Of a stretch of DNA of 64,000 bases, positions 51,681 through 63,862 are shown piece by piece; position 1 is the stretch's first letter, and every line of letters begins with the position of its first letter. The stretch is taken from the NCBI GenBank assembly GCA_037954325.1, contig JBBMNZ010000014.1, forward strand, positions 14,523,956 to 14,587,955, written 5' to 3'. The notes beneath the pieces are model-generated. The model was not told the origin of the DNA and did no database searches. It saw nothing but the letters and a program-made list of their open reading frames with translations. Both the position numbers and the translations under genes were made by a program. This stretch comes from Fistularia commersonii (taxonomy: Eukaryota > Chordata > Actinopteri > Syngnathiformes > Fistulariidae).

Positions 51681-52859
51681 ACTGATATAAACAATGAGTG
51701 AAATAATGAGTCACCTGTAGGATCAAGATGTTGCTTGTGGTGAAGTTGACAGCCAGTTTGAGTTGTCATCGATTTGATTATTGATGTTGAATTGCTATTG
51801 CTGTGCTTTGTGCACGAATGGAGAATATTATCAATAGATAAATAAATAAAGAATGCAGGCAGTGGCTTATTGATATATTAGTCTGGTGAAACATACAGTT
51901 TATAGGAATTTACATTTCACGTTTCTTTTCTTATTCCCTTGAGCAAAGACAAATATAAGACTAAAATAGGAATCCCATACATTCCAAAGCATTCCCAACA
52001 TTCTTCTTGGAATTGCATTTATATTTGCTATGCAGTGTGCTGTGTTCTAATATTCCTACATTAGTGTCATTTAACAGCAGGAAATACGAGATAAATCTTG
52101 ACTGTATTTTAAATATTATTTTGCATTGTATTCTACTAGAGGTGTGGATATGTAAAAAGCCATATTTTGTGCTACATTTTTTAAAACTAATTTTAGAAGC
52201 ATTTAGAGTATCTGAAACTTTGAGGCAATTAAATGAAACCATCTGAGAATTTGAAGCTGCAGTATCTGTGCTGTGAAAAGGCAAAGCAACAAAACATTTC
52301 CTCTTAGTAATGTCAGGGCAAGAGGAAATTACAGCCTTGAACAGCAACAATAAAAATTGATTTATCATTGCAATCCATTGGTTTATTACAAATAAAGATT
52401 GTTAATAATTGATTGATAATTTCATGTATTTTAACTTCATTTATTCAGCACAAAATCAGTTAACCAATCAGATCTTTTGACTCTTCTAATGAGCATGGCA
52501 TATTTGATAGTAATTTATTTTGATATTAATTATCATCAAAAAAATTGAAAAAGTATAGGGATATAGTTTCATAGTTTCTATCAAGATACACAAAGCTTTC
52601 ATGTTTTAGACAGGATCTTACAGAGACTCCGGAAAACAAAACTGAGTTGCATGGAACAATAGACGTATGTCTTTGGTCTCATTGTCTGACAGCCACCTCT
52701 TTCCAGACTGGAGGTCAGGATAATAGTTAAATTCTGTTATGTCTGCTTTCTCAGCAATAGAAAAGCAACATGTTTTAGAATCTGATTTATAATGTTTACT
52801 TTATCTATTTTTTTCCACACTACTTGAATAGATAAATCAAAATATAATTGTAATATAGG
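51681..52859. other. noncoding, AT-rich, nothing recognised
   Basis: The 135-aa minus-strand open frame at 51961-52368 is of low complexity in AT-rich sequence and has no recognisable domain. Confidence 0.4.
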
Positions 52860-53252
52860 TAGTACAGTGACGCAATGGTTTGCACTTCCTTCTCACAGCA
52901 AGAGGGTCCCTTATAGGATTTTGACATGGGGCCTTTCTGGGTGGAGTTTGAACGCTCTCCCCATGTCTGTTTGTGTTTCCTCCAGGTTCTCCAGTTTCCT
53001 CCCACAGTCCAAAAACACCCAGGACATTAACTGGATATCTTAAATTGCCCAGACCTGGGAATGAGGGTGAATGATCGTTTCTGTCCCTGCAATTGATCGT
53101 TTGTGCGATCGATTGTTTGCGTCCTAGTGATTGACTGGCAACTGGTCCAGGGTGAACCCCGCCTCTCGCTCAATGACAGCTTGGATCGGCTCCAGCAACA
53201 CTGCCACCCTGAATGTAGTACAAGCGATATAGTTAATGAATAAATGGATGAT
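52860..53252 (+). mobile_element. DANA/Mermaid-like SINE, near full length with a small internal expansion
   Basis: The head AGTACAGTGACGCAATGG, CACAGCAAGAGGGTCCC and the body GTTCTCCAGTTTCCTCCCAC lead to the tail CCCCGCCTCTCGCTCAATG. Around 53090-53130 the sequence has extra GATCGTTTG/CGATCGATTG units absent from the other copies. Confidence 0.8.
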
Positions 53253-54773
53253 GTAATATTTGAATGAAAAGGACTCTGTATTTTGTTAAAGCAGAGAAAG
53301 GCAGAATATCACACAGACACAGGAGACGGAGATGTGAGAAGCAAAGATTTATACTGTCAATCAAATCATGTCTTCCTGATCGTCCATGAAATCTACACAT
53401 ATAATTTTTTCAGAAGGTCCTCAAAGCTCTATTTGGAGCAAAAAAGGATACCCAATTTCTATCGTAATCTCACAACTGTTCAGGAATGTCATGAATTTTC
53501 ATTCATTCAGATTTATCAAATAAGCAACAGTTGAGCATTAGATGTTTTCCGTCTCAGCATGTATTTCACTTAAAAGAAAAATTAGACTGCCGTATCAAAA
53601 CAGGACAAAATAGCAAATGAAAGTGAATTGGAGGACATAATTATTTTTAATTATTTCTAAATGATCATACATTGTCTCCTAATTCAAATGCAGAATTATT
53701 GGTGTGTATAAATGAATGAAATTGTGGGTTCACTTTTTATTCTCACATATTTTTACTTTTCCCTTACTTGCGGGTATAACTTGTGCTTTTTGCGAGTTAT
53801 CTGAGAACAGATTGCAATACCCATCCTTTTTATTGTGACAAAGTTATACAGATAAAGTTCACATGTCAGGAAGTAAATTCACATTATTAATAATCACTGG
53901 GACTTAAAAGGGTTAAGCCCCTTTTCTCAAAATATATTAATGCAGCCTTGCAAATGATAAATGCTCCGATACTTAAGAGCAGATCATTTAAGTCCAAAGA
54001 TGGCAGTAAGCTATATGAAGAGCACGCTCTTATTTATCAAAGTACTGGTCAGCCTTTCTGTTTTCACTGCAATGTTAAAGGATACTCCCATTGCTGACCA
54101 CATGCCTGGGCAGCTACCTGCAGACAAAAGACCGTAAATTATTAGATTCTGTCTTGCTGAAGAATGTTGGCCTGAGGCATTCTTCAAAGAAACTGTGGAC
54201 AAAAGACAGACTCCCCGGCATATCTGACTTAAACTACTCCAAGTGATTCTTTTAATTACAAACCTTGTTAAACGAAAAGTCATTTAAACTATATGCAGTA
54301 AAACAAGGAGGACTATTGTACTTTAATTTAAAACACATCCAACATGGACTTTTTTTTTTCCTTCAATGCAGTTTAACTGAAGTCTGAAAAACGAACAAAC
54401 AGCTCATTCATAACCATCCTTGTTCCTTTTAATGCGTCTGATGGAGTTTATTTGCCTTTGAATTGTGCACTGAGGGGGCTGTTTGGGTTATTACACTGTA
54501 GTTCTTCACCAAAAACTTGGCTAAGAGTCTCAGCGCATTACTATCACCCTGTTCAGCATGCGTGTAATTTAGTTCGCCTGTCCCGTTTCTTGACACAGAG
54601 CGACGGCTACAAATCCCCTCTGAAACACATGCTGGTGTTTCCACACATTACTGTAACCATATGTTATTACACAATGTACAGCTCAGTGTATCTCCATGTC
54701 CATGGTAACCATGCTCAAAATGTTTCCATGGTCACACATCTGGCAAAATCATCAACAGTCTGTGGCAAGCCCC

Positions 54774-54787
54774 GTTGCTATAGCAAC
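54774..54787. promoter_or_regulatory. perfect RFX X-box-like palindrome
   Basis: GTTGCTATAGCAAC is a full 14-bp palindrome fitting GTTGCY-NN-RGCAAC. About 70 bp before it lies another palindrome, CATGGTAACCATG (54701-54713). Confidence 0.4.
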
Positions 54788-54880
54788 TGTGGGTGTGGGT
54801 GGGGTAGAGTAACAAGGGTTATGGGTGGAGACATAAGAAGAAAAAAGTTCCAGAAGGATCTCATGAAAACACTCATGCAG

Positions 54881-54952
54881 GCACACACCAACACAGACAG
54901 ACACACACACACACTCACACTCACACACACACACACACAGACACGCACACAC
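54881..54952. repeat. (CA)n microsatellite, interrupted
   Basis: CA-rich run with CTCACA and CAGACA interruptions. Confidence 0.85.
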
Positions 54953-56231
54953 TCAAAGAAATATAAGAGGAATATGTGGTTTGTGTGGTGATAGGAAGTG
55001 AGTGAAAGATGGTTAAAGTTTGCACAGGATTTTTCAAAATAAAAGGGCATAGTAGCCCCTCCTATGCACACACATAAACACACACTTTCTCGCTCTCTTT
55101 CTAGAATATTCTGCCTTTGTTTGACAAAGCAGGAAGCGCTCTTTAGAGACAGAGGAAGGAGCAAGGTGGAGGCAGAAAATCAATAAGCCAAACTTTTTGT
55201 GGTTTCTGGTAAACTAGGCCCAGTCCTTTTGAGCTGGAGTTTTCCATGACACACGTTGGTCTTCTACTACCCTCATATTTTCCTTCTGTGTCTTTTTATT
55301 TCTACTGCATGGCTATAAATAGTATTTGGAACTGGCACTTCATAGCTGGTCTGTTAGTCATTGAACAACATCAATATAAAAAATGTTGTTTCTCAGGATT
55401 TTGATAAAAATCAAATGAAATTTATAGCAATGAAATAAATGACAATAAAAGATAAGACAATACTATATCAAAAAAGGGTATAATCTGTATTACCAATGTT
55501 TGTTTTTTTTTTGCATGTGTTTTTTGTTCTCTAGTATGTTGAGTATCAATTGAAAAGCATGATAACATCTGTGTGACATCTTTATAATGTCGTTTTGGAA
55601 CCTTTAAAGCCTTTGTATTTCATTTTTGGACTGGGCAACCAATTTGAAACCAGGACAATGACGGAGGAAAACAGTCACCTGGAAATTATGGATACATTGG
55701 ACAGACATGAACAATACAGTGTTTCCTCTCCACAGTCTATGTGTATAGTTTTGGTAGTTAAGATGTCCACAAACTGGTCGACAATGCTATCTGTTGCTTG
55801 ACAGCTCTTTCCTACCTACTGCTGAATGCCAAAGTATCACTGGATTAATACTTTGTGATGACTAAACTGAATGGGGATTGCTAACAGATCCAAACATTCA
55901 GACAACCCTTACCTGTCTTATATTGCTGTTTCCAACAACAGGGATGCTGTATAGGAACAAAACCTAGGTAGGAATGTCAGGCCTTTAGTAATGTAAGTTA
56001 TACACCAGGGCCTTGTAAAGGCACAATATGCTGTACCATCTTGATCAATGGAAAATATATTTATTATCTGGGAAGTTCATTTACCAAGTTCAGAGAGAAT
56101 AATAATAATCAGGCTGGTTGGAAAACAGGGGCAATGAATCCAAAATAGATTTTTTTTACCTTGTGCACTTAAATAAATGACTTAGAAAGATCTAGAAATA
56201 AGGCGCTGCAACTCTTTTTGAGTGCAAGGAA

Positions 56232-56450
56232 TTAAGAATAAGAATAAGAATAAGAATAAGAATAAGAATAAGAATAAGAATAAGAATAAGAATAAGAATA
56301 AGAATAAGAATAAGATAAGAATAAGAACAAGAACAAGAACAAGAACAAGAACAAGAACAAGAACAAGAACAAGAACAAGAACAAGAACAAGAACAAGAAC
56401 AAGAATAAGAATAAGAATAAGAACAAGAATAAGAATAAGAATAAGAACAA
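56232..56450. repeat. hexanucleotide array AATAAG / AACAAG in blocks
   Basis: A block of AATAAG units is followed by a block of AACAAG units (about 56326-56402), then mixed units. One short-unit slip near 56313 shifts the phase. It adjoins a LINE 3' end on the minus strand, so it likely grew from that element's terminal repeat. Confidence 0.9.
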
Positions 56451-56670
56451 CTTTATTTATCCCGAAGGAAATTGCTGTGCCAGAGTTTCAAGTAAAACAA
56501 TAGTAGGAAGGAGGGAGAATAAGAAATACAAATAAAATATGAAGTGTCCAAGTTAAGGCTATAAAGTGTTTTAAGGTCTTAAAAAGTACAAAGATTTGAA
56601 TATTCCCTTCGGCTGAAGGAAGAGGAATTAAAAAGTCTGATAGCCTCAGGTAGGAAAGACAATTACTGCG
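56451..56670 (-). mobile_element. LINE 3' end, minus strand, 5'-truncated
   Basis: On the minus strand FLPEAIRLFNSSSFSRREY (about 56660-56600) is the typical end of a fish LINE ORF. It is followed by a 3' UTR ending AATTTCCTTCGGGATAAATA, then AAGTT, directly before the hexanucleotide array. That order (CCTTCGGG, AATAAA, simple repeat) is the usual 3' terminus of these LINEs. Confidence 0.6.
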
Positions 56671-58550
56671 GAATTAGCGGAGCTTGAGCAGTTCTCAAAT
56701 TGAAAATGTTGTGATAAAGTATTAAGAACTTATAAGTCACAATATTTGTTGTGGGCTGATTAGTAATATCTGCTAAACTACAACAAGAGTTGCAAAATAA
56801 TCCGCATAGCTTGGACCTGTGTGAGTCTTGCAAAGTAGCAAGCTTATGAAAAAGAGACTCGAAAGTCAAACATCTCCAGATTTAGATCAGCTGCTGGTTG
56901 CAAAACATGGAATGCTTATCACAGTGATGAAACATGTTTTGATAATTTAATTTGAGTCAACCACAATATGTTCTGGTAGCTAATAATAGCTGACTGTTAT
57001 TTTTGACGTTCCAGGCAATCTATTCATTTGGTCTTTTTGATCATTACTGAAAACGTGAACACTTGAGGTTGATAAAACATAATGTGGCTTGAAGCTAAGA
57101 TTGTTGGTTGAATTATTTTTCTGAAAAGAAGAATTTGTAGTATCAGTATCAGTATCAGTATCAATATTAGTATCATCCATCAATTTAACACTATCTTGTC
57201 ATGAAAACTAGTCATCTGGATCAAAATGCATGACTCCATATATGGTTTTCAGTCAAAGTTCATTTATTCAGTCTGAGGTCTGTGCATGCCAAGCAAAAAT
57301 ACATGGAGTATCCAAACCAGTAGGTAATTGGCAGAGTCCACAAATCTAAAAACACAGTCTGAGTCAAATGGGAAAAAAATCTATTGGGGGGGGATAATGG
57401 TAGAATGCTGATTCCAAGGAATGAGATGATCTGGCAACCGAAAAGTAAAGACTCCAGGTGAGAGAAACTGCAGATTGTGATGTTTCTGGGATACTCGAAA
57501 GCCATCATGAATTTGGACCACAGATATGGAGCAAGGCAAAGTTATGTTTTTCATAGAGAATACCTAGGATGGATTGGAGATTATCTGATCCTTGTAAGCC
57601 AATATGGACAATGTGAGCATAGTGCAGTGGCAGAAGAATCTTTTGATACACCAATAACAGTGGTTATATATTTTAAGTGTTGAATTTTTTAGGATTTCCA
57701 AACTTAGAGTTTGTGCCCTCAGAGTTCACTTTCATGGCCCGGCCTACAGTATGTCTTTCACCTGTTCCATCATACTACATACTATGTAAGTCTCTATGGA
57801 ATTAAGTCATTATGAACAAATTTCTCAGGCCAACTTTCAGCTGAGACAATAACATCAGTGTTTTTGCCCAGATTTTGATCATTTCCTTCATGAGGAAGTC
57901 TGAGGGAGTGGGCAAACATTGCAGAAGGATAGCTGCCCCAAAATTACAAGACAGCATAGAACAAAACTTGAATAGCCATTAACATTTCATTAAAAAAAAA
58001 AGATTTGTCAGGATAGTTCTCACATTTCAACTGTGGAAACGAGCCTGAGATTGAGAGAATTAGCAGTTAGCTATTTTCAAAGCTTTATGACCTGTATGGA
58101 GTCTCGTTCTTGAAATAACCCAAGTCTGCAAAGGAGTAACATCGTGAACAGTGTAATATTTCCATTGAAATATTGAGAAAAATATTGAGTTTGGCCTCTT
58201 CATCAAAAAGCCCAGATTTACAGTTGATTTTAATATCATCTAGATATTGAAATTGGGAAAAAATTCGGAATGAATAAATATGTATGTATTTCCAGCTGTG
58301 GATGAGAGGTTGTATTTATATCAAATGTCACAGTCCGCTTACAGTTGTGATTTTATTAATTTATTTATTTGTTTTTATCTCTTGCTGAATTGCATCATAA
58401 ACACCATTCAGGGTAAATCGTGATTTTCAGGGGCTTTTAAAAGTAACTGGAATAGTTCCATATTACAACAATTAGAAAACATTTTGAGCATAACGGCTAT
58501 GTAGAAGCACAGTCCAGCTGCATTTCTTCATAAATGTATGTTTGTGTGTG

Positions 58551-58552
<2 letters not shown>

Positions 58553-58601
<49 letters not shown>
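58553..58601. repeat. (GT)n microsatellite
   Basis: Uninterrupted GT run of about 24 units. Confidence 0.9.
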
Positions 58602-58602
<1 letters not shown>

Positions 58603-58922
58603 TTTTTGAGGTGGTACAAGTACAAAAATAACCTTCCTTTCTCTGAGAATGGAAGAAATAAGTCTTCGACCATTGAGGCCAGGTAAGAAATAATAAATCA
58701 TTGGACTAGAGAACTAAAATGATCAAATTTGTCAGAAAATCACAAGACACAATTCCCGACAAAGACAACAAATGAAACAAAAAAAAAAAAAAAAACATGC
58801 CTGTTTGGATGACAGGATCTTTGACACTGCCTTCATATTCAATCGCAGTATAATAAAATGCATGAAAGGAGTTTTAAGTCATGCGTTGCAAGTGGATTTG
58901 TCATTGTCCCGAAACAGGCCTT

Positions 58923-59113
58923 TCATTTGTTCACCCATAAGACATAGTGAGCCAGTTCTGTTGAACCCACCCTCTGCATCAACTCTTCTACTACTATTTT
59001 GAAAGGATCCTTCTCCATGACTGAGTGTTTGTTTTTGGCCAACATGGCTCTATCTCTGCAAGGAATCCTGTCCATGATGTCGTCAGGCACTGATAGCAAT
59101 CTGAGGCCATCAG
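58923..59113 (-). other. unexplained open frame behind a good splice acceptor
   Basis: On the minus strand a strong acceptor (GTGTTTGTTTTTGCAG, up to 59114) is followed by an open frame of about 62 codons ending in TGA at 58923. It has a soluble, charged composition (PDDIMDRIPCRDRAMLAKNK, then VVEELMQRVGSTELAHYVLW). I do not recognise the family and see no partner exon on either side. It could be a terminal exon of an unseen gene, a pseudogene piece or chance. Confidence 0.15.
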
Positions 59114-61749
59114 CTGCAAAAACAAACACTTTTAGTAGACAGAGTTTAACATGGTCATTTGCTCTAAGGTCTCCATTGTGAGCTGTTTAATGGTTGCCCG
59201 TGTCGTGACCTGGCTAAAGAATTAACAGGAGTCCACACCACCACATCACTTTATCATTGATTGGTGTCAAAGTGTGTATTTTTAAAAAAAGTCTGTTTCA
59301 GGATTATTCTTTTACCTCTTACAGCGAGATATGAATTGTAAATGGTCTTTATTTACATACTACTTTTAATCACCTTGCAGAGATTATAAAATGCTTAATA
59401 CAAGTTCACACACACAGCGGCAGCTCTCAGCCTTGATGTTTATTAGCCCATGTACCTTTAAAATTTGCAAATGCAAAACGAATTATAACTCTGGTGCTGA
59501 CACTTTATTTGGTGCCAGAGATGTACTTGAAAATCTAAACATTAGCGGTTCCAACACTGAGATAAAAAGGTTCCAAAAGACAATGATAAAATGTGTTATA
59601 TCTCAGTACCATAAAGTCAATGACAAAATAGTTTGTGCCTTTCTCTAAATCTTTGAGCTGAACAAGAAGCCATACTATGAATTTCAAATGTCACTGTTGG
59701 ATCATTTTAAACTTTTTGACCATCCCCTCCTCCAGATTAACCCTTCTCTTCTTTATAAAGACAGCTAAATTAGGACTCTGCCAAACATAAGTCTCCAAAG
59801 TCATGAAATAACACCATATTAATTGTAAATGACATTAAACATTTCTTAAAATAATGCTTTGGTGGATACCTCTCGTTGTCTTTCACATAATAAATAAAAG
59901 TGCAAAATCAGTTCAGGTACAAAAGAAGGTGTGCTCATAAGTCTTTTTTTTTTTTTATGTGATATCAATCTCGAATTTAAAAAGATAAAATAAAAAATAC
60001 AACCTAAAAACAAAAACTGATGATCTGCAAGAAACTTTGCCATATAAGAGGTAGACTCATCTTAAACTATGCAACAAGGCATTAGGTTAAATTCCATCAC
60101 AATGGGAGACTTGAAATACAAAGGGTATTATGCACATGATGACTGTGCTGCATCCTGAAAGGAAACCCTATTGGAAAGCTGGCAGTTTGCTGAAGAAATG
60201 CATTCAAATATAAGGTAAAGTGATTCTAAATTTTGCTCCTATGCTTTCTGTAAATCTTCCAAGTCCGCAATGGAGGAAGTTAGAATATGAATCCACACCC
60301 TTGATTCAGACACATACACAGATACACAAGCACACATACACAGATAATCAATTGCATTCAGATTGTATTAGCTTGTGACGGTGAGGCTCTCAGACTCTTA
60401 AGACGGGCTTGCAAAGCTGATAGTGATTTTTATCCTTCAGGGTGTGAAATATAGATTTGCATGCAAACACACACACACGTACACACAAACAGGCCAAAGG
60501 CCAGTCTATAGAATTTGCCTTTAAGCTTCATTGTTGCAGGGAGAACTAACTTAGCTTGTGATTAGCTATCAAAGACAGTATCAAGCCCTTCATGTCGCAA
60601 TACCAAACACTGATGGCCACTTCAAGCATGTGATTCTGACTAATGATGTATCAAATGATTGGGATACAGTGATCTGTCGTCACACACGCTGCCCAGTGCA
60701 AGACTTGTCACCAGATAGAAGTGTAAGCCCGGTCATTTTTCACACACAAAGATTAGCTCTTATCTCTGCACATAATCAAAGTGTTACTGTCCAAAAATCA
60801 CAAGGAGCTTGTTTGATCTTAAAATTAAAGGGCAGCTATATTGATCAATGTCATCACCAACAGAAAGGGATAACTGATATCAGTCAAGTTTCCTGAAAAT
60901 GTGCTTTTACAATGTGTCATATTGACAACAGGTATAGTGGAGTTTACAAAAGAAAACAGCCAGAAATGATAAATGTGAGTCAGAGGATGAAGCAAATCAT
61001 AATTCACAGTGGATTTTCAGAAATTTAATTAATGTCTCACCATTCTGAGAGAACTGTTCCTGTTTTTCTTGCCCACATGATTCAAAAACCAATGATTATA
61101 TACTGTCTGATTTCACTGAAGTCATGTGATTTTCATTGAGCAAAAGCAGGACATCCCCAAAGAACTGTTTGTTTTTAGCTCTGCTCCAGAATTGTCCTCT
61201 TACATACATACAAAGACACCATACCCACAGCATTTATAATACAACCGGGTCAGTCGCCTTACCACTCTTCAACTGACATCAAGTGAGAGAAGTGAGATTT
61301 CATTTTCGTTATGTTTCCATGGCGATGATGAATTTGAGTTACTGAGATATTGGTGGGAACGGTAAGAGGCTAGACACACTGTAGAATGAGAGGTAATATG
61401 ACTGTGGTAGCGGTGGTGGTTGGGGTCATAGTTCCCTGATGCCAAGACTCATGACTCATCAGCAGGGTGAGGGAGTGGAGGAGGGAGGGGAAGAATCCAG
61501 GGTGAGCATTGGTGGCCTGTTGAAGTTTATCATGTGTGCCTCCCAATTTTCTCTAGAATGTGGTGCAATAAGTTTATAGTAACTAAGGCAATAGCAGTTC
61601 TGATAACAGTGCAATCATTCCTTTATCTAGGTTTATACAGTTAGTTTTCTGAAGAATGGACACCAGTCACGGTTCATCAAGGAGTCCTATTAATCAGTAA
61701 TAAGACATTGCTACTGGCTATGAAACATAAAAAAAACATTTAAAAAAAA

Positions 61750-61925
61750 ATGAAATTAATATGTGTATGTATACGGTTCTGAGATGGCTATTTGATTGAG
61801 TGGTCACTTCTGACTTCCGACTACTGGTACTTCGGATCTTCGGTAACTGAATTGCACTTTTTCTAAGTCGCTTTGGATAAAAGCGTCTGCCAAATGACTG
61901 TAATGTAATGTAATGTAATGTAATA
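61750..61925 (+). mobile_element. L2-type LINE, 3' UTR and tail only
   Basis: The UTR (ATACGGTTCTGAG, GTGGTCACTTCTGACTTCCG, ACTACTGGTA, TCTTCGGTAACTGAATTGCA) matches the 29.3-kb copy closely. The tail AAGTCGCTTTGGATAAAAGC is followed by GTCTGCCAAATGAC and TGTAA repeats. It is severely 5'-truncated. Confidence 0.8.
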
Positions 61926-62920
61926 TAAACATACACAGATCATATGTAAAAAAAAAAGTTAATTGTTTTTAAATGGAACAGGCTTTGTTGTATCACTGTT
62001 TTTGTTCAAGAGCTGGCTGGTGCAGGTCACCTGTTTTGCAGATTTAAGAAAACAATACTTGTGGTGTGTATTCTATTCAGAGTCTGTAGTTTGCAGAATT
62101 TTGAGCCCATAAGCCAGCAGAGACTTCACCGTTGCTTCTTTTTTTAATCATGTTTGATTATAGAAGACGAGCAGATAGCTAAGGCCAATAGTTCACTCTT
62201 TTTTTTTTTTGCTTATTATTGTGGATGTGTTAAATCCCACACTTGAACAAATATTAGCACAGAAAATATGTCTGTGATTGTTGTCAAAGGCTGCAACATT
62301 TCCAGAGAATTTGATGAAAATGTAAATACAAAAATGTAAAAAAAAACAAAAAGTAAAATTACACAATAAGGGGTGGATATATTTATTGTTGCTCTAACTT
62401 TAAGCTGCTCTTCCTGATGAAAAGTAACAGCTCATTTACTGCTAGATACTTTAAATAAAATGAAAGTCATACATAACTGCAAATCAAAAATCCTGGGAGT
62501 GCTTCGGCTATATGTCGGGATTTGGATAGGGGTGAATTTTGATGGAGATCATGTTGAAGTTAGTGAACCAACACTGATAATATTTTATTCAGTGCACAGG
62601 AACAGAAGTGTAAGACAAAGATCAGAGAGCCTGGTGAGATGAATGCTAACCCTGGTAGCTTACAGGGCACACTGACTCCGCTGTTACAACCACCAGTTCA
62701 CAAGCCCGCTGCTTGACCACCAGATTAGTTTTTCATTATTAAAGCACTAACCCTCTTGTGTGGTTTTCAGAAAATTCGTCCTGACAGATCTGGTTGGGCA
62801 GGTAAAAACATTCTGCTCCAACCCCCCTTTGTGAGGGGAGGCCATTATAATGGGATCTTTACTTTTAATCCTGATAGGCCTGGAAACCACAACTTATTTT
62901 TTTCATTATTAATATTGTTT
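61926..62920. other. noncoding, nothing recognised
   Basis: AT-rich with A and T runs. No exon or element was recognised. Confidence 0.4.
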
Positions 62921-63170
62921 TCGTAGCGCTTATACCTCATAACAAGAGAGACTCCGGTCCGATTCAGGTACGGGGGATTTCTGCGTTTCTCCCATAGTCT
63001 GAAAAAAACGCAGAAGGTTAATTTAAAAATAATTTGAATATTACCCAGATGTGTGTATGAGAGGGTGAATGGTTATTTTTCTTTATGTGTGGCCCTGCGA
63101 TCAACTCATGACTGGTACAGGCTGTACCCCGCCTCTCGCCCAATTACAGCTGGGATAAGTGTAAATTAAT
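62921..63170 (+). mobile_element. DANA/Mermaid-like SINE with an internal deletion
   Basis: Head remnant GTAGCGCTTATACCTCATAA, body end TTTCTCCCATAGTCTGAAA, and tail TGTGGCCCTGCGATCAACTC, TACCCCGCCTCTCGCCCAAT. The section with the TTTGCATGTTCTCCCC motif is missing. It ends about 0.7 kb before the krt8-like ATG. Confidence 0.7.
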
Positions 63171-63353
63171 GTTACCAGTTCCTTAGGGGATCTGTCGTTT
63201 TAAGGAATAATGAAGGAAACCTGCTGCTGGCTGTTGCTGTGTGTATATTTCAATTAGCAGTACAGATACAGCGCTTCATTGCTGAAATAGGTTTTTCACT
63301 TACATTTTAATGTAAATGTCTCACCATTAATTACATGTTTACATGCCACCAGT

Positions 63354-63356
<3 letters not shown>

Positions 63357-63420
<64 letters not shown>
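63357..63420. repeat. (AC)32 microsatellite upstream of krt8
   Basis: Uninterrupted AC run of 32 units, about 440 bp before the krt8-like start codon. Confidence 0.95.
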
Positions 63421-63422
<2 letters not shown>

Positions 63423-63557
63423 GGCATAAGTTACATCACTACTGGTGGAAGTGGTTGTTTTTTCAATGCACCGGAATGCCAATGCATGTATTAATACTCT
63501 TACTTATTTTGACAAAAAAGAACAGAAGAAAGTAAGAGATGTAATGATCCCATCATA

Positions 63558-63567
63558 AGACATGCTT
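63558..63567. promoter_or_regulatory. single p53/p63-type half-site upstream of krt8
   Basis: AGACATGCTT fits RRRCWWGYYY, about 300 bp upstream of the krt8-like ATG. Single half-sites are common by chance. It is listed because a paired version lies upstream of krt18. Confidence 0.2.
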
Positions 63568-63682
63568 TTCTCCGACAACCGCGTCTTTAAAAAAGGCAGG
63601 TAATGGTTTTCATTGTGTGGGCAATGTGTCATGGCAGTGTAATATTACAGTCCTGCCTCCTATCTCTTGCCCCAGCCTGCAG

Positions 63683-63735
63683 CCAATGACAGTCCACCAC
63701 AGTCCCCTCCCACATAAACTAGCAGTTAAAAACTC
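63683..63735 (+). promoter_or_regulatory. putative core promoter of the krt8-like gene (CCAAT plus weak TATA-like)
   Basis: A CCAAT box is at 63683-63687. Weak A/T-rich TATA-like stretches follow (ACATAAAC at 63712-63719 and TTAAAAAC at 63726-63733), 130-150 bp before the ATG. The exact start site cannot be fixed by reading. Confidence 0.4.
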
Positions 63736-63862
63736 CTCACTAGTTTCAACTTCTCCTATCCTCTCCGGTCTCCCCTCTGCTGGCCTGCCTGCCTCACCAA
63801 CTCAACCAGTCTGTGTGACCTTCCAAGACTTCACCCCAAAGAAAACTAATCCAGATTCCAGG

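Larger units (their letters stand above)
53253..56231. other. noncoding spacer, no gene recognised
   Basis: It contains an X-box at 54774 and a CA repeat at 54881. The 179-aa open frame at 54452-54991 runs through the CA repeat and has no domain. Confidence 0.4.
56671..61749. other. right part of the spacer, no confirmed gene
   Basis: It contains AGTATC repeats (57137-57172), a GT microsatellite (58553) and one isolated open frame behind a splice-acceptor-like sequence (58923-59113). No other exon, element or RNA gene was recognised. Confidence 0.4.

Noticed and set aside
54452..54991. 179-aa plus-strand open frame
   Set aside because: Its second half is a CA microsatellite translated as His/Thr repeats and the first half has no recognisable domain. 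Overlapping frames exist on the other strand.
56222..56503. Repetitive Asn-Lys / Arg-Thr open frame
   Set aside because: It is a translation of the hexanucleotide array, not a gene.
58215..58245. QFQYLDDIKIN on the minus strand, resembling a retroelement reverse-transcriptase YLDD box
   Set aside because: No other reverse-transcriptase motifs occur in order around it. A short chance match is more likely.
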